Shown here: positions 44,631 through 54,623 of the stretch, in pieces | Position numbering within the stretch: position 1 is the first letter of the stretch | Layout of the letters: each line of letters begins with the position of its first letter | Assembly (NCBI GenBank): GCA_963714405.1 | Contig: CAVQOH010000002.1 | Span: 310,001 to 374,000 of the forward strand | Source of the DNA: JAZGGS01 sp963714405 | Lineage (GTDB): Bacteria > Bacteroidota > Ignavibacteria > Ignavibacteriales > Ignavibacteriaceae | DNA: 64,000 bases | Direction of reading: 5' to 3' | Position numbers and translations under genes: made by a program | The notes under the pieces: model-generated | Told to the model about the DNA's origin: nothing | The model's input: the letters and a program-made list of their open reading frames with translations, nothing else | Database searches by the model: none

Positions 44631-45359
44631 TTATAATTTTTCAATGTACTTACCGCCACCAAGCGATTCCATTTGAGTGGTGATCCAATTTTTGCGCCTA
44701 AGCGTATAACCAGATGGATTCACTACGGAGTATTTTATGGGATTTGGCAAAACAGCGGCAATTAATGCTGCCTGCTCTTTTGTTAATTTTGATGGCATTC
44801 TATTATAATACTTTTGGCTTGCCGCATCAATTCCAAAAATCATATTACCCATTTCTGCTATGTTTAAATAAACTTCGAGTATTCGCTGTTTGCTCCAGAA
44901 AATTTCTAAAAGAAGTGTAAAATATGCTTCAAAACCTTTTCTTATAAAGCTTTTACCTTCCCATAAAAAAAGGTTTTTGGCAACCTGCTGGGTAATCGTG
45001 CTTGCACCCCTTAACCTTCTTCCTCGCTGGCTTTGATTTATAGCTTTTTCAATTTGTTTTAAATCAAATCCAAAGTGATGAGGAAAATTCTGATCTTCTG
45101 CAGCAATAACTGCAAGCTTTGCATTCACAGAAATATCATCATAATCAACCCAGCTAAAATAAATTGTAGAACTTTGTTCAGAAGAAAATATTGCTGAAAT
45201 TTTTCTTTGAATCATAATTGATGATGTGGATGGATCAACCCATTGTAAAAGTAAAACTGAAAAAATGGAAAAAAGAAAAAATATTATTACAACTTTTATA
45301 GCAGTTTTATAGATTGCTCTAAAAACCTTTTTCCATTTATTTTTCTTCTTCTTACTCAT
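44631..45359 (-). CDS. mtgA: MtgA, monofunctional peptidoglycan transglycosylase
   Basis: 242 residues, GT51 family. After a basic N-terminus and one membrane helix come the catalytic Glu in AAEDQNFPHHFGFD (near 95), RGASTITQQVAKNLFLWEG (near 120) and the AALIAAVLPNP segment. There is no transpeptidase domain, so it polymerises lipid II only. It is followed in the same direction from yidD by 26 bp. Confidence 0.94.
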   Translation of the reverse strand: MSKKKKNKWKKVFRAIYKTAIKVVIIFFLFSIFSVLLLQWVDPSTSSIMIQRKISAIFSSEQSSTIYFSWVDYDDISVNAKLAVIAAEDQNFPHHFGFDLKQIEKAINQSQRGRRLRGASTITQQVAKNLFLWEGKSFIRKGFEAYFTLLLEIFWSKQRILEVYLNIAEMGNMIFGIDAASQKYYNRMPSKLTKEQAALIAAVLPNPIKYSVVNPSGYTLRRKNWITTQMESLGGGKYIEKL

Positions 45360-45385
45360 TTACTTAAACTAACTTCAAAAATAAA

Positions 45386-45628
45386 TTAAGGTAAAGGATC
45401 ATAGCCGCTGCTTCCCCATGGATGACATTTTAAGATTCTCTTTAAACCAAGCCATCCGCCTTTAAACAATCCATATTTTTTTAGTGCTTCCAAAGTATAA
45501 TGCGAACAGGTTGGCGTAAAACGACAAGATGACGGAAATAATGGTGATATTAATAACTGATAAATCTTTATTAAAATAATAAACGGGAAAGTTATCACAG
45601 CAATTAATAGAGTAAATAATTGTTTCAT
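45386..45628 (-). CDS. yidD: YidD, membrane protein insertion efficiency factor
   Basis: 80 residues with the family motif SPLFPSSCRFTPTCSHYTLEA, the KGGWLGLKRILKCHPWG segment and a C-terminal GYDPLP. YidD helps YidC-mediated membrane insertion. Here it is beside mtgA and not in an rnpA-yidC locus. I use the ATG at 45628; a GTG one codon earlier is possible. Confidence 0.93.
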   Translation of the reverse strand: MKQLFTLLIAVITFPFIILIKIYQLLISPLFPSSCRFTPTCSHYTLEALKKYGLFKGGWLGLKRILKCHPWGSSGYDPLP

Positions 45629-45790
45629 CACTTTAAAATAAGATTAAATACAATGAAGATGAACATCACAAATACTAATAAAATAATAACTATCTTAATA
45701 GTAAAAATGCGTTCCGTAAAAATACCTTTGATATTTGTTTTATTTATAAGTTAATTTGCAGGCGTTTTTTAAAAATATAATTGAAATGGA

Positions 45791-48121
45791 ATGGCTAAAA
45801 ATATTGTTATAGTGGAATCTCCGGCAAAAGCCAAAACAATTGAAAAGTTTTTAGGGGAGAATTACCTGGTTACTTCAAGCTACGGGCATATCCGTGATCT
45901 TGAAAAAAAGGATAAAGGAATTGATATAAAAAACAATTTCACACCAAAGTATATTGTTCCGGAAGAAAAGAAATCGCTTGTTAAAGAATTGAAAAAACTT
46001 ACCGATAAAGCAGAAACGGTATGGCTTGCAACTGATGAAGACCGAGAAGGTGAAGCTATTTCGTGGCATCTTAAAGAAGCATTAAACATTCCCGTTGATA
46101 AAATACAACGAATTGTTTTTCATGAAATTACGAAACAAGCAATTCTTAAAGCTGTTGAAACTCCGAGAAGTATTGATCTGCACTTAGTTGATTCACAGCA
46201 ATCAAGAAGAATATTAGATAGGTTAGTAGGATTTGAACTTTCACCGATATTGTGGCGAAAAATTAAACCTGGATTATCGGCGGGAAGAGTGCAATCAGTT
46301 GCTGTAAGATTGATTGTAGAACGCGAAAGAGAAATTGATTCATTTAAAGCACAATCAAGGTATAAAGTTACTGCAGTATTTGTTGTTAAAGATAAAAAAG
46401 GATATGAAACACAATTTAAAGCTGAAGTTCCTAATTATTTTAACACTGAAAAAGAGGCAAAAGAATTTTTAGAAAAATGTAAATCTGCTGATTTTACTGT
46501 TGAAAGCTTAGAGAAAAAACCTGTAAAAAAATCTCCAGCTCCACCATTTACAACTTCAACCTTGCAGCAGGAAGCAAGCAGAAAGCTCAGATATTCAGTT
46601 GCAAAAACAATGCTTGTTGCACAAAAATTGTATGAATCAGGCAAAATAACTTATATGCGAACTGATTCAGTTAATTTATCAGATCTTGCGCTCAACTCTG
46701 CAGAAAAACAAATAAAAGATGAATACGGTAAAGAATATTCACAAAGGAAAAACTTTAAAACAAAATCTGCATCAGCGCAGGAAGCCCACGAAGCCATCCG
46801 TCCAACAGATTTTAGTAAAGAAAGTATTGCCGGCTCTAAAGATGAAAAAGCTTTGTATGAACTTATCTGGAAGAGAGCTATTGCCTCACAAATGAGCGAT
46901 GCAAAAATTGAAAGAACTACTGTTAAAATAAATGTTTCAACAGCGGATAAAAACTTTGTTGCAAAAGGTGAGGTAATAAAATTTGATGGATTTCTAAAAG
47001 TATATCTTGAATCAACAGATGAAGAAAATGGTGAAAACGGGAATGACGGTTTGCTGCCTGAATTAAAAGAATCAATGAAGCTTGATTATGACTATATAAA
47101 AGCATTAGAAAGATTTACAAGACCATCAGCGCGTTACACAGAAGCAATGTTAGTTAAGAAACTTGAAGAACTTGGAATAGGAAGACCCTCAACTTATGCA
47201 CCTACTATCAGTACAATTCAAAAACGCGGTTATGTGCATAAAGAAGATTTAACCGGAATTGAAAGAAAGTATAAAATACTTACACTTAAAAACAATAAAC
47301 TTGATGATGAAACTAATTCTGAAATAACCGGAGCAGATAAAGGTAAACTTATTCCACATGATATTGCAATGCTTGTTAATGATTTTTTGGTTGAACATTT
47401 TCCAAGAATAATGAGTTATCAGTTCACTGCTCACATTGAAGAAGAGCTTGATGAGATTGCAGAAGGTAAAATGGATTACCACGAAATGCTTGATGAATTT
47501 TATTTCCCTTTTCACGATAAAGTTGAACATACAATTGAGAATACTGAAAGAGTTAGCGGTGAAAGAATTCTTGGTAAAGATCCAAAAACAGGAAAACAGG
47601 TTTCTGTAAGGATGGCACGTTTTGGTCCTGTTGCACAATTAACTAACCTTGATGATGAAGATGAAAAACCTGTATATGCAGGATTAAGAAGAGAGCAAAA
47701 GCTGGAATATATAACTTTGGAAGAGGCACTGGAATTATTCAAACTGCCAAGAACTTTAGGCGAGTATGAAGATAAAGAAGTAACTGTGGCAATTGGAAGA
47801 TTTGGTCCTTATGTAAAACACGATAACAAATTTACTTCGCTTGGTAAAGATTATGATCCATATACTATAGAACTTGATGAAGTAATTGAAGTGATAGAAG
47901 CAAAACGTAAAGCCGATGCAGAAAAACTTATAAAAGTTTTTGATGAAAATCCTGATTTTATGATATTAAACGGAAGATGGGGACCATACCTTAAAGCTGG
48001 AAAGAAAAATATCCGTTTACCCAAAGACCGCGATCCTGCTTCATTCACGCTGGAAGAGTGCATTGAGCTTGAAAAAAATCCTCCCGCACCGAGAAAGAAA
48101 GGCAGATCGAAGAAGAAATAA
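45791..48121 (+). CDS. topA: DNA topoisomerase I
   Basis: 776 residues, type IA. The N-terminal Toprim domain has VESPAKAKTIEKFLG and ATDEDREGEAISWH (metal-binding DxD-type acids). The active-site Tyr is in ITYMRTDSVNLS near residue 290. C-terminal repeats of the TopA-associated type (ARFGPVAQL, GRFGPYVKHDNKFTSL, GRWGPYLKAGKKNI) replace zinc fingers. It ends in a lysine-rich tail. It relaxes negative supercoils and is a single-copy housekeeping gene. Confidence 0.97.
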   Translation: MAKNIVIVESPAKAKTIEKFLGENYLVTSSYGHIRDLEKKDKGIDIKNNFTPKYIVPEEKKSLVKELKKLTDKAETVWLATDEDREGEAISWHLKEALNIPVDKIQRIVFHEITKQAILKAVETPRSIDLHLVDSQQSRRILDRLVGFELSPILWRKIKPGLSAGRVQSVAVRLIVEREREIDSFKAQSRYKVTAVFVVKDKKGYETQFKAEVPNYFNTEKEAKEFLEKCKSADFTVESLEKKPVKKSPAPPFTTSTLQQEASRKLRYSVAKTMLVAQKLYESGKITYMRTDSVNLSDLALNSAEKQIKDEYGKEYSQRKNFKTKSASAQEAHEAIRPTDFSKESIAGSKDEKALYELIWKRAIASQMSDAKIERTTVKINVSTADKNFVAKGEVIKFDGFLKVYLESTDEENGENGNDGLLPELKESMKLDYDYIKALERFTRPSARYTEAMLVKKLEELGIGRPSTYAPTISTIQKRGYVHKEDLTGIERKYKILTLKNNKLDDETNSEITGADKGKLIPHDIAMLVNDFLVEHFPRIMSYQFTAHIEEELDEIAEGKMDYHEMLDEFYFPFHDKVEHTIENTERVSGERILGKDPKTGKQVSVRMARFGPVAQLTNLDDEDEKPVYAGLRREQKLEYITLEEALELFKLPRTLGEYEDKEVTVAIGRFGPYVKHDNKFTSLGKDYDPYTIELDEVIEVIEAKRKADAEKLIKVFDENPDFMILNGRWGPYLKAGKKNIRLPKDRDPASFTLEECIELEKNPPAPRKKGRSKKK

Positions 48122-48125
48122 TGGA

Positions 48126-48149
48126 AGAGACGGGAAGTACCCCGTCTCT
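48126..48149. terminator. Convergent terminator hairpin after topA
   Basis: AGAGACGGG / CCCGTCTCT, nine pairs with a six-base loop, four bases past the topA stop and before the convergent T9SS gene. T-rich sequence follows only weakly on either strand, so efficiency is uncertain. Confidence 0.7.
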
Positions 48150-48167
48150 GAAAAATTAGCAGAAACC

Positions 48168-49988
48168 TTATTTCATAAGAACCATCTGTTTCGATTCACT
48201 GAATAATATTCTCTCACCGTTCATTACTGTAATACGGTAAATGTATATACCGCTGCTAAGCTTTGATGCGTTAAAGTTAGTTTCATAATTTCCTGCGGTT
48301 TGGTTTGAATTTACAAGCTCTGCAACCTCATTACCCAGCATATCATAAACCTTTAGTAAAACAAAAGCATCTTCTGCGATTGAATATGAAATCTGAGTTG
48401 TTGGATTAAATGGATTTGGATAGTTTTGACCCAAGTAATATTCATATATTACTGTTTCCACACTTAGTTTACTAAACTGACCAAAAGTAATAGAAACCGT
48501 TGAAGAGTAAGGAGAAATATTGTTACTCACATCCTTAGCTCTGATCTTGTATTCAGCAGTATACTTATCAGCACCGATATTGGTTATATCGTAATCGATA
48601 TATTGCTTTGTTGTACCTGCTACCGCAGCAATTTGAGACCAGTCACTCCAACTACCACCATAAGGTTTTGTTCTTCTTTCTATCAAATATCCATCATCAT
48701 TAATTTTTACATCTGGTTCATTATTAAACGCCCAGGTTAATTTTGCATATGTTTGATTCTCTACCTCATATGATTCCACAGCCAATCCTTGTGGTGCTAA
48801 TGGTACGTCATCATATTGTAGATAGTAATAAATTGGTTCTCCTGTCCATAGACTCCACACTATGAATAAATCGTTTGAAACACTCGTAACCGATACATCT
48901 CTAAATTGAACACTATAGTGTAAAATGTCATATGAACTAGGCCAATTTTCGTCTGGACTATATTTTTTCTTATGTAGTAATGCTTGAGGGGATTCTGGAT
49001 TAATCCAAAATGCATGAACTTTATTCCCGCTTGCATCGCCGACCGTTTTGGTTACCTGAAGTTTATGCGTATTATTTGTATAAGTAAGAGTTGCATCAAT
49101 TTCCTTCTCAGTTCCCCAAGATGACCCGGTTACTGTTTTTTTTCTGTTCTGAAATGACGGAAGTCCCGAAATCCATTTATAATAGAAACTATGAATATTT
49201 CCATCTTCAGTAACAAGAAGCCTGTCTATTTTTGACTGACCTTGGCTAGTTGATGGATGTATTTCGAGAGGATCAGACCAGTCTGTATAATCGTAATCTC
49301 TGTTGTAATTATCACCTAAGTTATTGCCAACCCAATCTGCATTACCAGTATTTATGGTTACGTGTGTTCTTGGAACACTGCTGACATTTGATGTAGTTAC
49401 CGTAGGAAAGCCACCATTGTTTACCGGTGATGAGTTTGTTATATTTTCAGTGCTTCGCCAGATTATCCCATTAAATAATTTGAAATACGATTCATAATTA
49501 CCTGAAACCTTTTCTGACCATACAACATGAAGACCTTTCCCCGAAGTATATGCAGCATCGACGCCGTTGCAATTTGTTGCACTTGTATTTTCAAATTCTA
49601 TTTCATCTATTGATGACCAATTATCACCGCCATCTGTACTTTTTTGCACCTGTATTGTATTATCTTGCCTGTAAACGACGTACATTATAGTTTCATCACC
49701 AACAATGTTTGGATAATCGCCGTAATCGTCTAAATTCTTACCTGCAGAAGGAAATCCTGAAGGTTGTTCTCCTTCGGATGTTAAACGAAAATACCTAACG
49801 TGTTTATTATCTCCAGTGTACAGTACTCTCAATACATGAATGCCGTAATGATTTGCAAAGATCGCAATTCTTTCGTCTTCATTTAAGTAATCAATATACG
49901 TTTCAACTTCATCATTCCACCCAGATTGTGCCTGTATATATGAATTAGAGAAGATGAATAAAACTAAAAAAATGAAAATAATTTTCAT
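48168..49988 (-). CDS. Large secreted protein with sialidase-like repeats, Fn3-like domain and T9SS sorting domain
   Basis: 606 residues. A signal peptide (IFIFLVLFIFSNSYIQAQ) precedes a long body with BNR-like phrases (VQKSTDGGDNWSSIDE) and further beta-propeller-like strands. A fibronectin-III-like segment occurs at about 400-505 (PLAPQGLAVESYE ... WAFNNEPDVKINDDGYLIE). The last 85 residues are a T9SS sorting domain (NYPNPFNPTTQISYSIAE ... KQMVLMK). The function is unknown; it is a surface or released protein. It follows the FG-GAP gene by 14 bp. Confidence 0.8.
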   Translation of the reverse strand: MKIIFIFLVLFIFSNSYIQAQSGWNDEVETYIDYLNEDERIAIFANHYGIHVLRVLYTGDNKHVRYFRLTSEGEQPSGFPSAGKNLDDYGDYPNIVGDETIMYVVYRQDNTIQVQKSTDGGDNWSSIDEIEFENTSATNCNGVDAAYTSGKGLHVVWSEKVSGNYESYFKLFNGIIWRSTENITNSSPVNNGGFPTVTTSNVSSVPRTHVTINTGNADWVGNNLGDNYNRDYDYTDWSDPLEIHPSTSQGQSKIDRLLVTEDGNIHSFYYKWISGLPSFQNRKKTVTGSSWGTEKEIDATLTYTNNTHKLQVTKTVGDASGNKVHAFWINPESPQALLHKKKYSPDENWPSSYDILHYSVQFRDVSVTSVSNDLFIVWSLWTGEPIYYYLQYDDVPLAPQGLAVESYEVENQTYAKLTWAFNNEPDVKINDDGYLIERRTKPYGGSWSDWSQIAAVAGTTKQYIDYDITNIGADKYTAEYKIRAKDVSNNISPYSSTVSITFGQFSKLSVETVIYEYYLGQNYPNPFNPTTQISYSIAEDAFVLLKVYDMLGNEVAELVNSNQTAGNYETNFNASKLSSGIYIYRITVMNGERILFSESKQMVLMK

Positions 49989-50002
49989 TTCTTAATGCCC
50001 TC

Positions 50003-51694
50003 CTATTTAAGCATAACACCCTTTATAGTTTTATTAGCAAAAGGTGTTGCAAGGCGAATAAAATAAATTCCTGAATTAACATTGTTCTGAAATTTATCTT
50101 TTCCATCCCATTGTACTGTATGCTTGCCCTCTGGTTTTACCCCCTCATCCAAAGTTGTAATTTCATTTCCCAAAATATCGAGTACTTTAAGTAGTACCTG
50201 ACTTTCTAAAGGAATTATGTATGAAATATTAGTTACGGGATTAAATGGATTGGGATAGTTCTGTTCTAAACGGAATTCTGAAACGATATCACCATTTTCT
50301 TCGTTGCTAGTAACTGCAAAATCTGGTTTGAAAATGTGTGTACAGTGTTTCGCTTTTCCATCAAATCTTACAATATCTCGGTGAATAAAAAGCTCTTCAT
50401 ATTCGTCACCGTGTAGATTATACATTGTAACACCCGTAAATCCACCAGGTAAGTTATCCCTCATCATGTAGAAAATTTCGTAAGAGGGATTAGTAGAAGT
50501 TCCCTTGAACTGCATTATAAATACATAACTACTAATGCAAAAAACCAGTTCTTCGGTTCCATCTTTATCAACATCAAGTGAGAAAGCATTACCTGCATAT
50601 AGAGGATATACTCCTGCAAAATCTATCCTGTAAATCTCCTCGTACTCGTTATCACTAGTGTATTCAAAGCAGGTAAATCCTGTAACATCCATCACTCCGT
50701 TATAGGTTGTGCTGGATACCCAAAATTCAGGCTTCCCGTTTTTATCAATATCATTTGTTGCCATCTGCATATAGGCGTGATTGCCAACAATGTTTTTTTC
50801 CCAAACTATAGAGTAATTATGCTCACCTTCTGCTTCGATAATAAATGCATCCCCATCAATACCACCATAAACTATATCAGTTTTATTGTCCAGGTCAAAA
50901 TCACCAATTGCATAGCCATCTGATGAGTTAGTCGGATATGCGAGTTCGAAAATAGGATCGTAATTATTAATTGATTGATTATATTCACAAATCACTGTCT
51001 TCCTAGGGGAATGATCGTGGAATAGGAGATCAGTAATTCCATTCTTATCGAAATCCCCGAATTTTGGATGATCAATCTGCCCTGGGTACAAAGTAAAAAC
51101 GAAATCAATAGTTGTTGGTAATGAGTTAAGACTATCAGTTGTATAAAAAAGACTGTAATTTGAAATATGGCTGCGTGTTATTAGTTTCATCTCATCATTT
51201 CCAATTATTTCGAATAATCCTGTAACTGCTACAACTGAATCTGGATAAGTAAAATTATCTGAAAATATACCGGTTGATTCCATTTCATATATATGAGTAG
51301 GCATCCATATTAGTGGATCTTCAAAATCTTTTTTATACCCATAGATTTCAGGTTGTCCATTTTTATTCGCATCCCCAATAACAAGCTCATAACCAGATGA
51401 TGTAGAAACTAGTACTTCCTGCCAGAAATAATACATATCTTTATAAAGCATAGTATCTATATTCCAGGTTTCTATTACTGTTGTTGGGATGGAATCAGCT
51501 TGTGAGGTTTCTGGTTTTCCCAAATTATAATATTTTACTCTCCCTTCAGGATATTCAATCCTGTAAATATCATTCTGTTCTTCGGTAACTGTTATATCGC
51601 CTCTGGCTTTAATCTCCTCAAGCAAATCATACCTGCTTTCTTGGGGATAAAGAAGAGACCGTGTAAATAATATTATTGCTATTAAATATTTCAT
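50003..51694 (-). CDS. Secreted FG-GAP/VCBS-repeat protein with T9SS sorting domain
   Basis: 563 residues with a short signal peptide (YLIAIILFTRSLLYPQ). The body has calcium-binding-style repeats: GDANKNGQPEIYGY, GDFDKNGITDLLFHD, GDFDLDNKTDIVYGG, NDIDKNGKPEFWVSS and LDVDKDGTEELVF, as in FG-GAP propellers. The C-terminal sorting domain is NYPNPFNPVTNISYIIP ... TIKGVMLK. It is exported and probably binds surfaces or other molecules. It is the first gene of a two-gene transcript with 48168-49988. Confidence 0.82.
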   Translation of the reverse strand: MKYLIAIILFTRSLLYPQESRYDLLEEIKARGDITVTEEQNDIYRIEYPEGRVKYYNLGKPETSQADSIPTTVIETWNIDTMLYKDMYYFWQEVLVSTSSGYELVIGDANKNGQPEIYGYKKDFEDPLIWMPTHIYEMESTGIFSDNFTYPDSVVAVTGLFEIIGNDEMKLITRSHISNYSLFYTTDSLNSLPTTIDFVFTLYPGQIDHPKFGDFDKNGITDLLFHDHSPRKTVICEYNQSINNYDPIFELAYPTNSSDGYAIGDFDLDNKTDIVYGGIDGDAFIIEAEGEHNYSIVWEKNIVGNHAYMQMATNDIDKNGKPEFWVSSTTYNGVMDVTGFTCFEYTSDNEYEEIYRIDFAGVYPLYAGNAFSLDVDKDGTEELVFCISSYVFIMQFKGTSTNPSYEIFYMMRDNLPGGFTGVTMYNLHGDEYEELFIHRDIVRFDGKAKHCTHIFKPDFAVTSNEENGDIVSEFRLEQNYPNPFNPVTNISYIIPLESQVLLKVLDILGNEITTLDEGVKPEGKHTVQWDGKDKFQNNVNSGIYFIRLATPFANKTIKGVMLK

Positions 51695-52201
51695 AGTTTC
51701 AAATCATTTCATTGGAAAAGATAAATTTCACTTCTGCTCAGGCTATGTAAAACCGGTAAAGTATCCTTTCCAATTATAAAACGGTTTAGAGCCATATTTG
51801 TATTTAACAAAAAAGGCACAAACTGTGTGCCTAAAATATTTTAACCTATTTACAATTATTAGGTTTTTTTACTGAAAGGAATATATAAGAGTAGTAGGCA
51901 GGGGAAAATCAACATCATATTGCCCCCCCCCACCATGAAATCGGGAATAAATTTATTGCTGCAATATGGAAGTGAAACTTTTTGATAATACCCCCAAAAG
52001 GTCAAACAAAATGTTAATTTATTTAAAAGTAATGCAATTTTAATTTAATGTAAAGCAAAAAATTAAATTATAAGCAAATCAAACATAAAATAAACAGAAC
52101 CGAACTAACTATCTTTATTAACAATTCAATTGAAACTAAAGTTTATTTATCTTTGATCTGTTGATATCAATTTTATACTATTATAATATAATTTTATCAC
52201 T
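51695..52201. other. 507-bp intergenic region with a stray terminator and a C9 tract
   Basis: This region separates the divergent T9SS gene and lgt. It holds a run of nine C at 51923-51931, unusual in such AT-rich DNA, and a terminator-like hairpin at 51809-51832. I see no convincing open frame. The lgt promoter presumably lies in the AT-rich part near 52100-52190. Confidence 0.4.
51809..51832 (-). terminator. Terminator-like hairpin reading leftward upstream of the FG-GAP gene
   Basis: On the minus strand AGGCACA-CAGTT-TGTGCCT is a seven-pair stem followed by six T. No annotated gene is transcribed into it, so it may end a small RNA or a lost gene, or attenuate a leader. Confidence 0.5.
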
Positions 52202-53020
52202 ATGTTTATTTCTCAGATTACATGGAATGTAAGCCCTGAAATTTTTAACCTTAGTATAATTTCAGTAAGGTGGTATGGTTTACTTTTCGCAATGGCTTTT
52301 ATTGTGGGTTACTTTATACTTACCTGGATTTACAAACAGGAAGGAAGACCAAAAAGTGAAGTTGAGCTTTTTACTATTTATGTAATATTTGGAACTGTGA
52401 TAGGCGCACGACTGGGTCATTGCCTGTTTTACAGCCCGGAGTTCTATCTTTCCAATCCAATGGAAATTATAAAAATATGGAGAGGTGGGTTAGCCAGCCA
52501 TGGTGCTGCGGTAGGAATTGTCACTGCTCTTTATCTTTATGCAAAAAAAGTGAAAGATGTTAATCTTATCTGGCTGCTTGATAGAGTAGTAATTGTTGTT
52601 GCACTTGGTGGTTCTTTCATCAGGTTAGGAAATTTATTTAATTCAGAAATTATTGGAATTCCTACAGATGTTTCCTGGGCATTTATATTTACGAGTGTTG
52701 ATTCAATTCCACGTCATCCTGCACAATTGTATGAATCTATTGCTTATTTAATAACATTTCTTGTTTTGCTTTTTATTTATATTAAAAAAAGAGGGAACCT
52801 GGGCAAAGGTTTCTATTTCGGATTATTTCTTATAATGGTATTTCTATCCCGGTTTTTCATTGAATTTGTTAAAGAAAACCAGGAGGCATTTGAGGCAGGT
52901 ATGATATTAAATATGGGTCAGTTGTTAAGCATCCCGTTTATTATAACAGGAATTGTTTTTATAATAAGATCATTTAAACAACCTGCTAATAAAGAGTTGA
53001 ATAAGAAAAGCAAAAGTTAG
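52202..53020 (+). CDS. lgt: Lgt, prolipoprotein diacylglyceryl transferase
   Basis: 272 residues, about seven helices. Key features are the RWYGLLFAMAF start, WRGGLASHGAAVG (the catalytic His region near 95), a conserved GNLFNSEIIG and RHPAQLYES near 180. It attaches diacylglycerol to the lipobox cysteine, consistent with the lipoproteins in this window. The next gene starts directly after the stop. Confidence 0.95.
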   Translation: MFISQITWNVSPEIFNLSIISVRWYGLLFAMAFIVGYFILTWIYKQEGRPKSEVELFTIYVIFGTVIGARLGHCLFYSPEFYLSNPMEIIKIWRGGLASHGAAVGIVTALYLYAKKVKDVNLIWLLDRVVIVVALGGSFIRLGNLFNSEIIGIPTDVSWAFIFTSVDSIPRHPAQLYESIAYLITFLVLLFIYIKKRGNLGKGFYFGLFLIMVFLSRFFIEFVKENQEAFEAGMILNMGQLLSIPFIITGIVFIIRSFKQPANKELNKKSKS

Positions 53021-53884
53021 ATGATTATCATCAGCACAATAAAAAAAATCACTTTCCTGCTACTGTATTTACAAGTCACAATCATTGCACAGCCAGAATA
53101 TGTTACAACAATCCATCCTTTTAAGGAAATTCTTAAAGAAGTGGTGGGAGAACGAGGAGAAGTAACTGCATTACTTCCTCCTGGAACATCACCCCATACA
53201 TATAATCTTTCACCCTCAGAGATTAAAAAAATAACAAAAGCAGATGCATTATTTTATGGCGCAGAACATCTTGATGAATGGGCAATTGAGTATGAAAATA
53301 GTAATAAGATAGAGTTGTTAGGTCTTCTTCCTGCTGATTCTCTTTTAAATATTTTTTCAATTAAGAATGAAGATCTGGGAGTCGATCCGCATTTCTGGAC
53401 TGATCCTTTAATAGTAAAATTGCTGCTACACCAATTAACAGCAAAGTTATGCGAAATCGATCCTTTGGGATGCAGCACTTATAAGGCAAATGCCAAAAAG
53501 TTTTCTGAAGAGCTGGAAATTTTAAACAACGATATTACAAAATATTTAAAGCAGCATAGTAATAAAGCAGTTTTTATTTCACATCCATTTTTTCAATATT
53601 TTTTAAAACGTTATAATTTTAACCTGGCAGGAATTATTGAACCAATACCGGGAAAAGAACCAACTCCAAAGGATTTAAAAACGCTGATAGATATCGCATC
53701 AAAAAAAAATGTAAAAGCAATCTTCACTCATATTCAATTACCTGATAAAGCCGGTCAGCTACTTTCAGAAGCTACAGGAATAAAATTATACGCTCTCGAT
53801 CCAATTGGTGGAACTGAAGGAAAATATTCATACAAAGAAATATTGTATTACAATACCGGTATTATATTAAAAGCATTACGATGA
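53021..53884 (+). CDS. Zinc/manganese-type ABC transporter substrate-binding protein (ZnuA family)
   Basis: 287 residues, cluster A-I binding protein. After a signal peptide (FLLLYLQVTIIAQ), metal-ligand histidines appear in TIHPF (near 30), GTSPHTYNLS (near 63), DPHFWTDP (near 125) and SHPFFQY (near 195). There is no His-rich loop, so zinc versus manganese cannot be decided by eye; zinc is more common with this set. It overlaps the ATPase gene by 4 bp. Confidence 0.87.
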   Translation: MIIISTIKKITFLLLYLQVTIIAQPEYVTTIHPFKEILKEVVGERGEVTALLPPGTSPHTYNLSPSEIKKITKADALFYGAEHLDEWAIEYENSNKIELLGLLPADSLLNIFSIKNEDLGVDPHFWTDPLIVKLLLHQLTAKLCEIDPLGCSTYKANAKKFSEELEILNNDITKYLKQHSNKAVFISHPFFQYFLKRYNFNLAGIIEPIPGKEPTPKDLKTLIDIASKKNVKAIFTHIQLPDKAGQLLSEATGIKLYALDPIGGTEGKYSYKEILYYNTGIILKALR

Positions 53885-54621
53885 AAGATGAACCAATAGT
53901 AGTAAATAACCTAAGTGTAAATTACGGTAGCTTTATTGTTCTTGATGATATTAATTTCTCTGTTCCGCAAAATTCATTTGTTTCCATTTTAGGTCCAAAC
54001 GGTGCCGGTAAATCAACTCTAATAAAAGTGCTGCTTGGTTTAACCGGGTATTCTGCAGGGAGTGTATATCTATTTGGGAAAAAACCCGGTAAAGTTGATT
54101 CGTCTTTAATCAGTTATGTACCTCAAATAAAAACAATGGATAGAAATTTTCCTGCTATTGCAATTGAACTTGTGCTTTCAGGGGTTAAGCAAAGATGGCC
54201 TTGGGCTTTGGGTGGTGAAGCAAGATCCAAAGCTGAAAATGCGTTGCAGCTCGTTGGAGCTTCTAAAATTGCCAACCGTTCCATTGCACAACTTTCCGGC
54301 GGCGAACTTCAGCGTGTTTGCATTGCACGAAGCATTGCAAAAAATCCTAAGTTAATAATTCTTGATGAACCTGCGGCAGGTATTGATGCAGTTGGTGAAT
54401 CGGATCTATACAACCTTTTGGAAGATTATCAATCAAAATATGGTGCTGCAATTCTAATGATTACTCACGACTGGCATATTGCAAACCATCATTCTGATTT
54501 TGTGCTGCTATTAAATAGAATACAGATAAGTTACGGTCCGCCAGCAGAGTCTCTAAAAGAAGAAAAGCTTAGGAGAGCTTTCGGGCATATTGGTCATGAT
54601 CACTCACTTAAATCAATTTAA
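53881..54621 (+). CDS. Zinc/manganese-type ABC transporter ATPase (ZnuC family)
   Basis: 246 residues. Walker A is LGPNGAGKSTLIK, the signature LSGGELQRVCIARS, Walker B KLIILDEPAAGID and the switch His TH(D) in MITHDWHIAN. It powers the importer formed with its neighbours at 53021 and 54624. The ATGA overlap with the binding-protein gene shows coupled translation. Confidence 0.92.
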   Translation: MKDEPIVVNNLSVNYGSFIVLDDINFSVPQNSFVSILGPNGAGKSTLIKVLLGLTGYSAGSVYLFGKKPGKVDSSLISYVPQIKTMDRNFPAIAIELVLSGVKQRWPWALGGEARSKAENALQLVGASKIANRSIAQLSGGELQRVCIARSIAKNPKLIILDEPAAGIDAVGESDLYNLLEDYQSKYGAAILMITHDWHIANHHSDFVLLLNRIQISYGPPAESLKEEKLRRAFGHIGHDHSLKSI

Positions 54622-54623
54622 AC

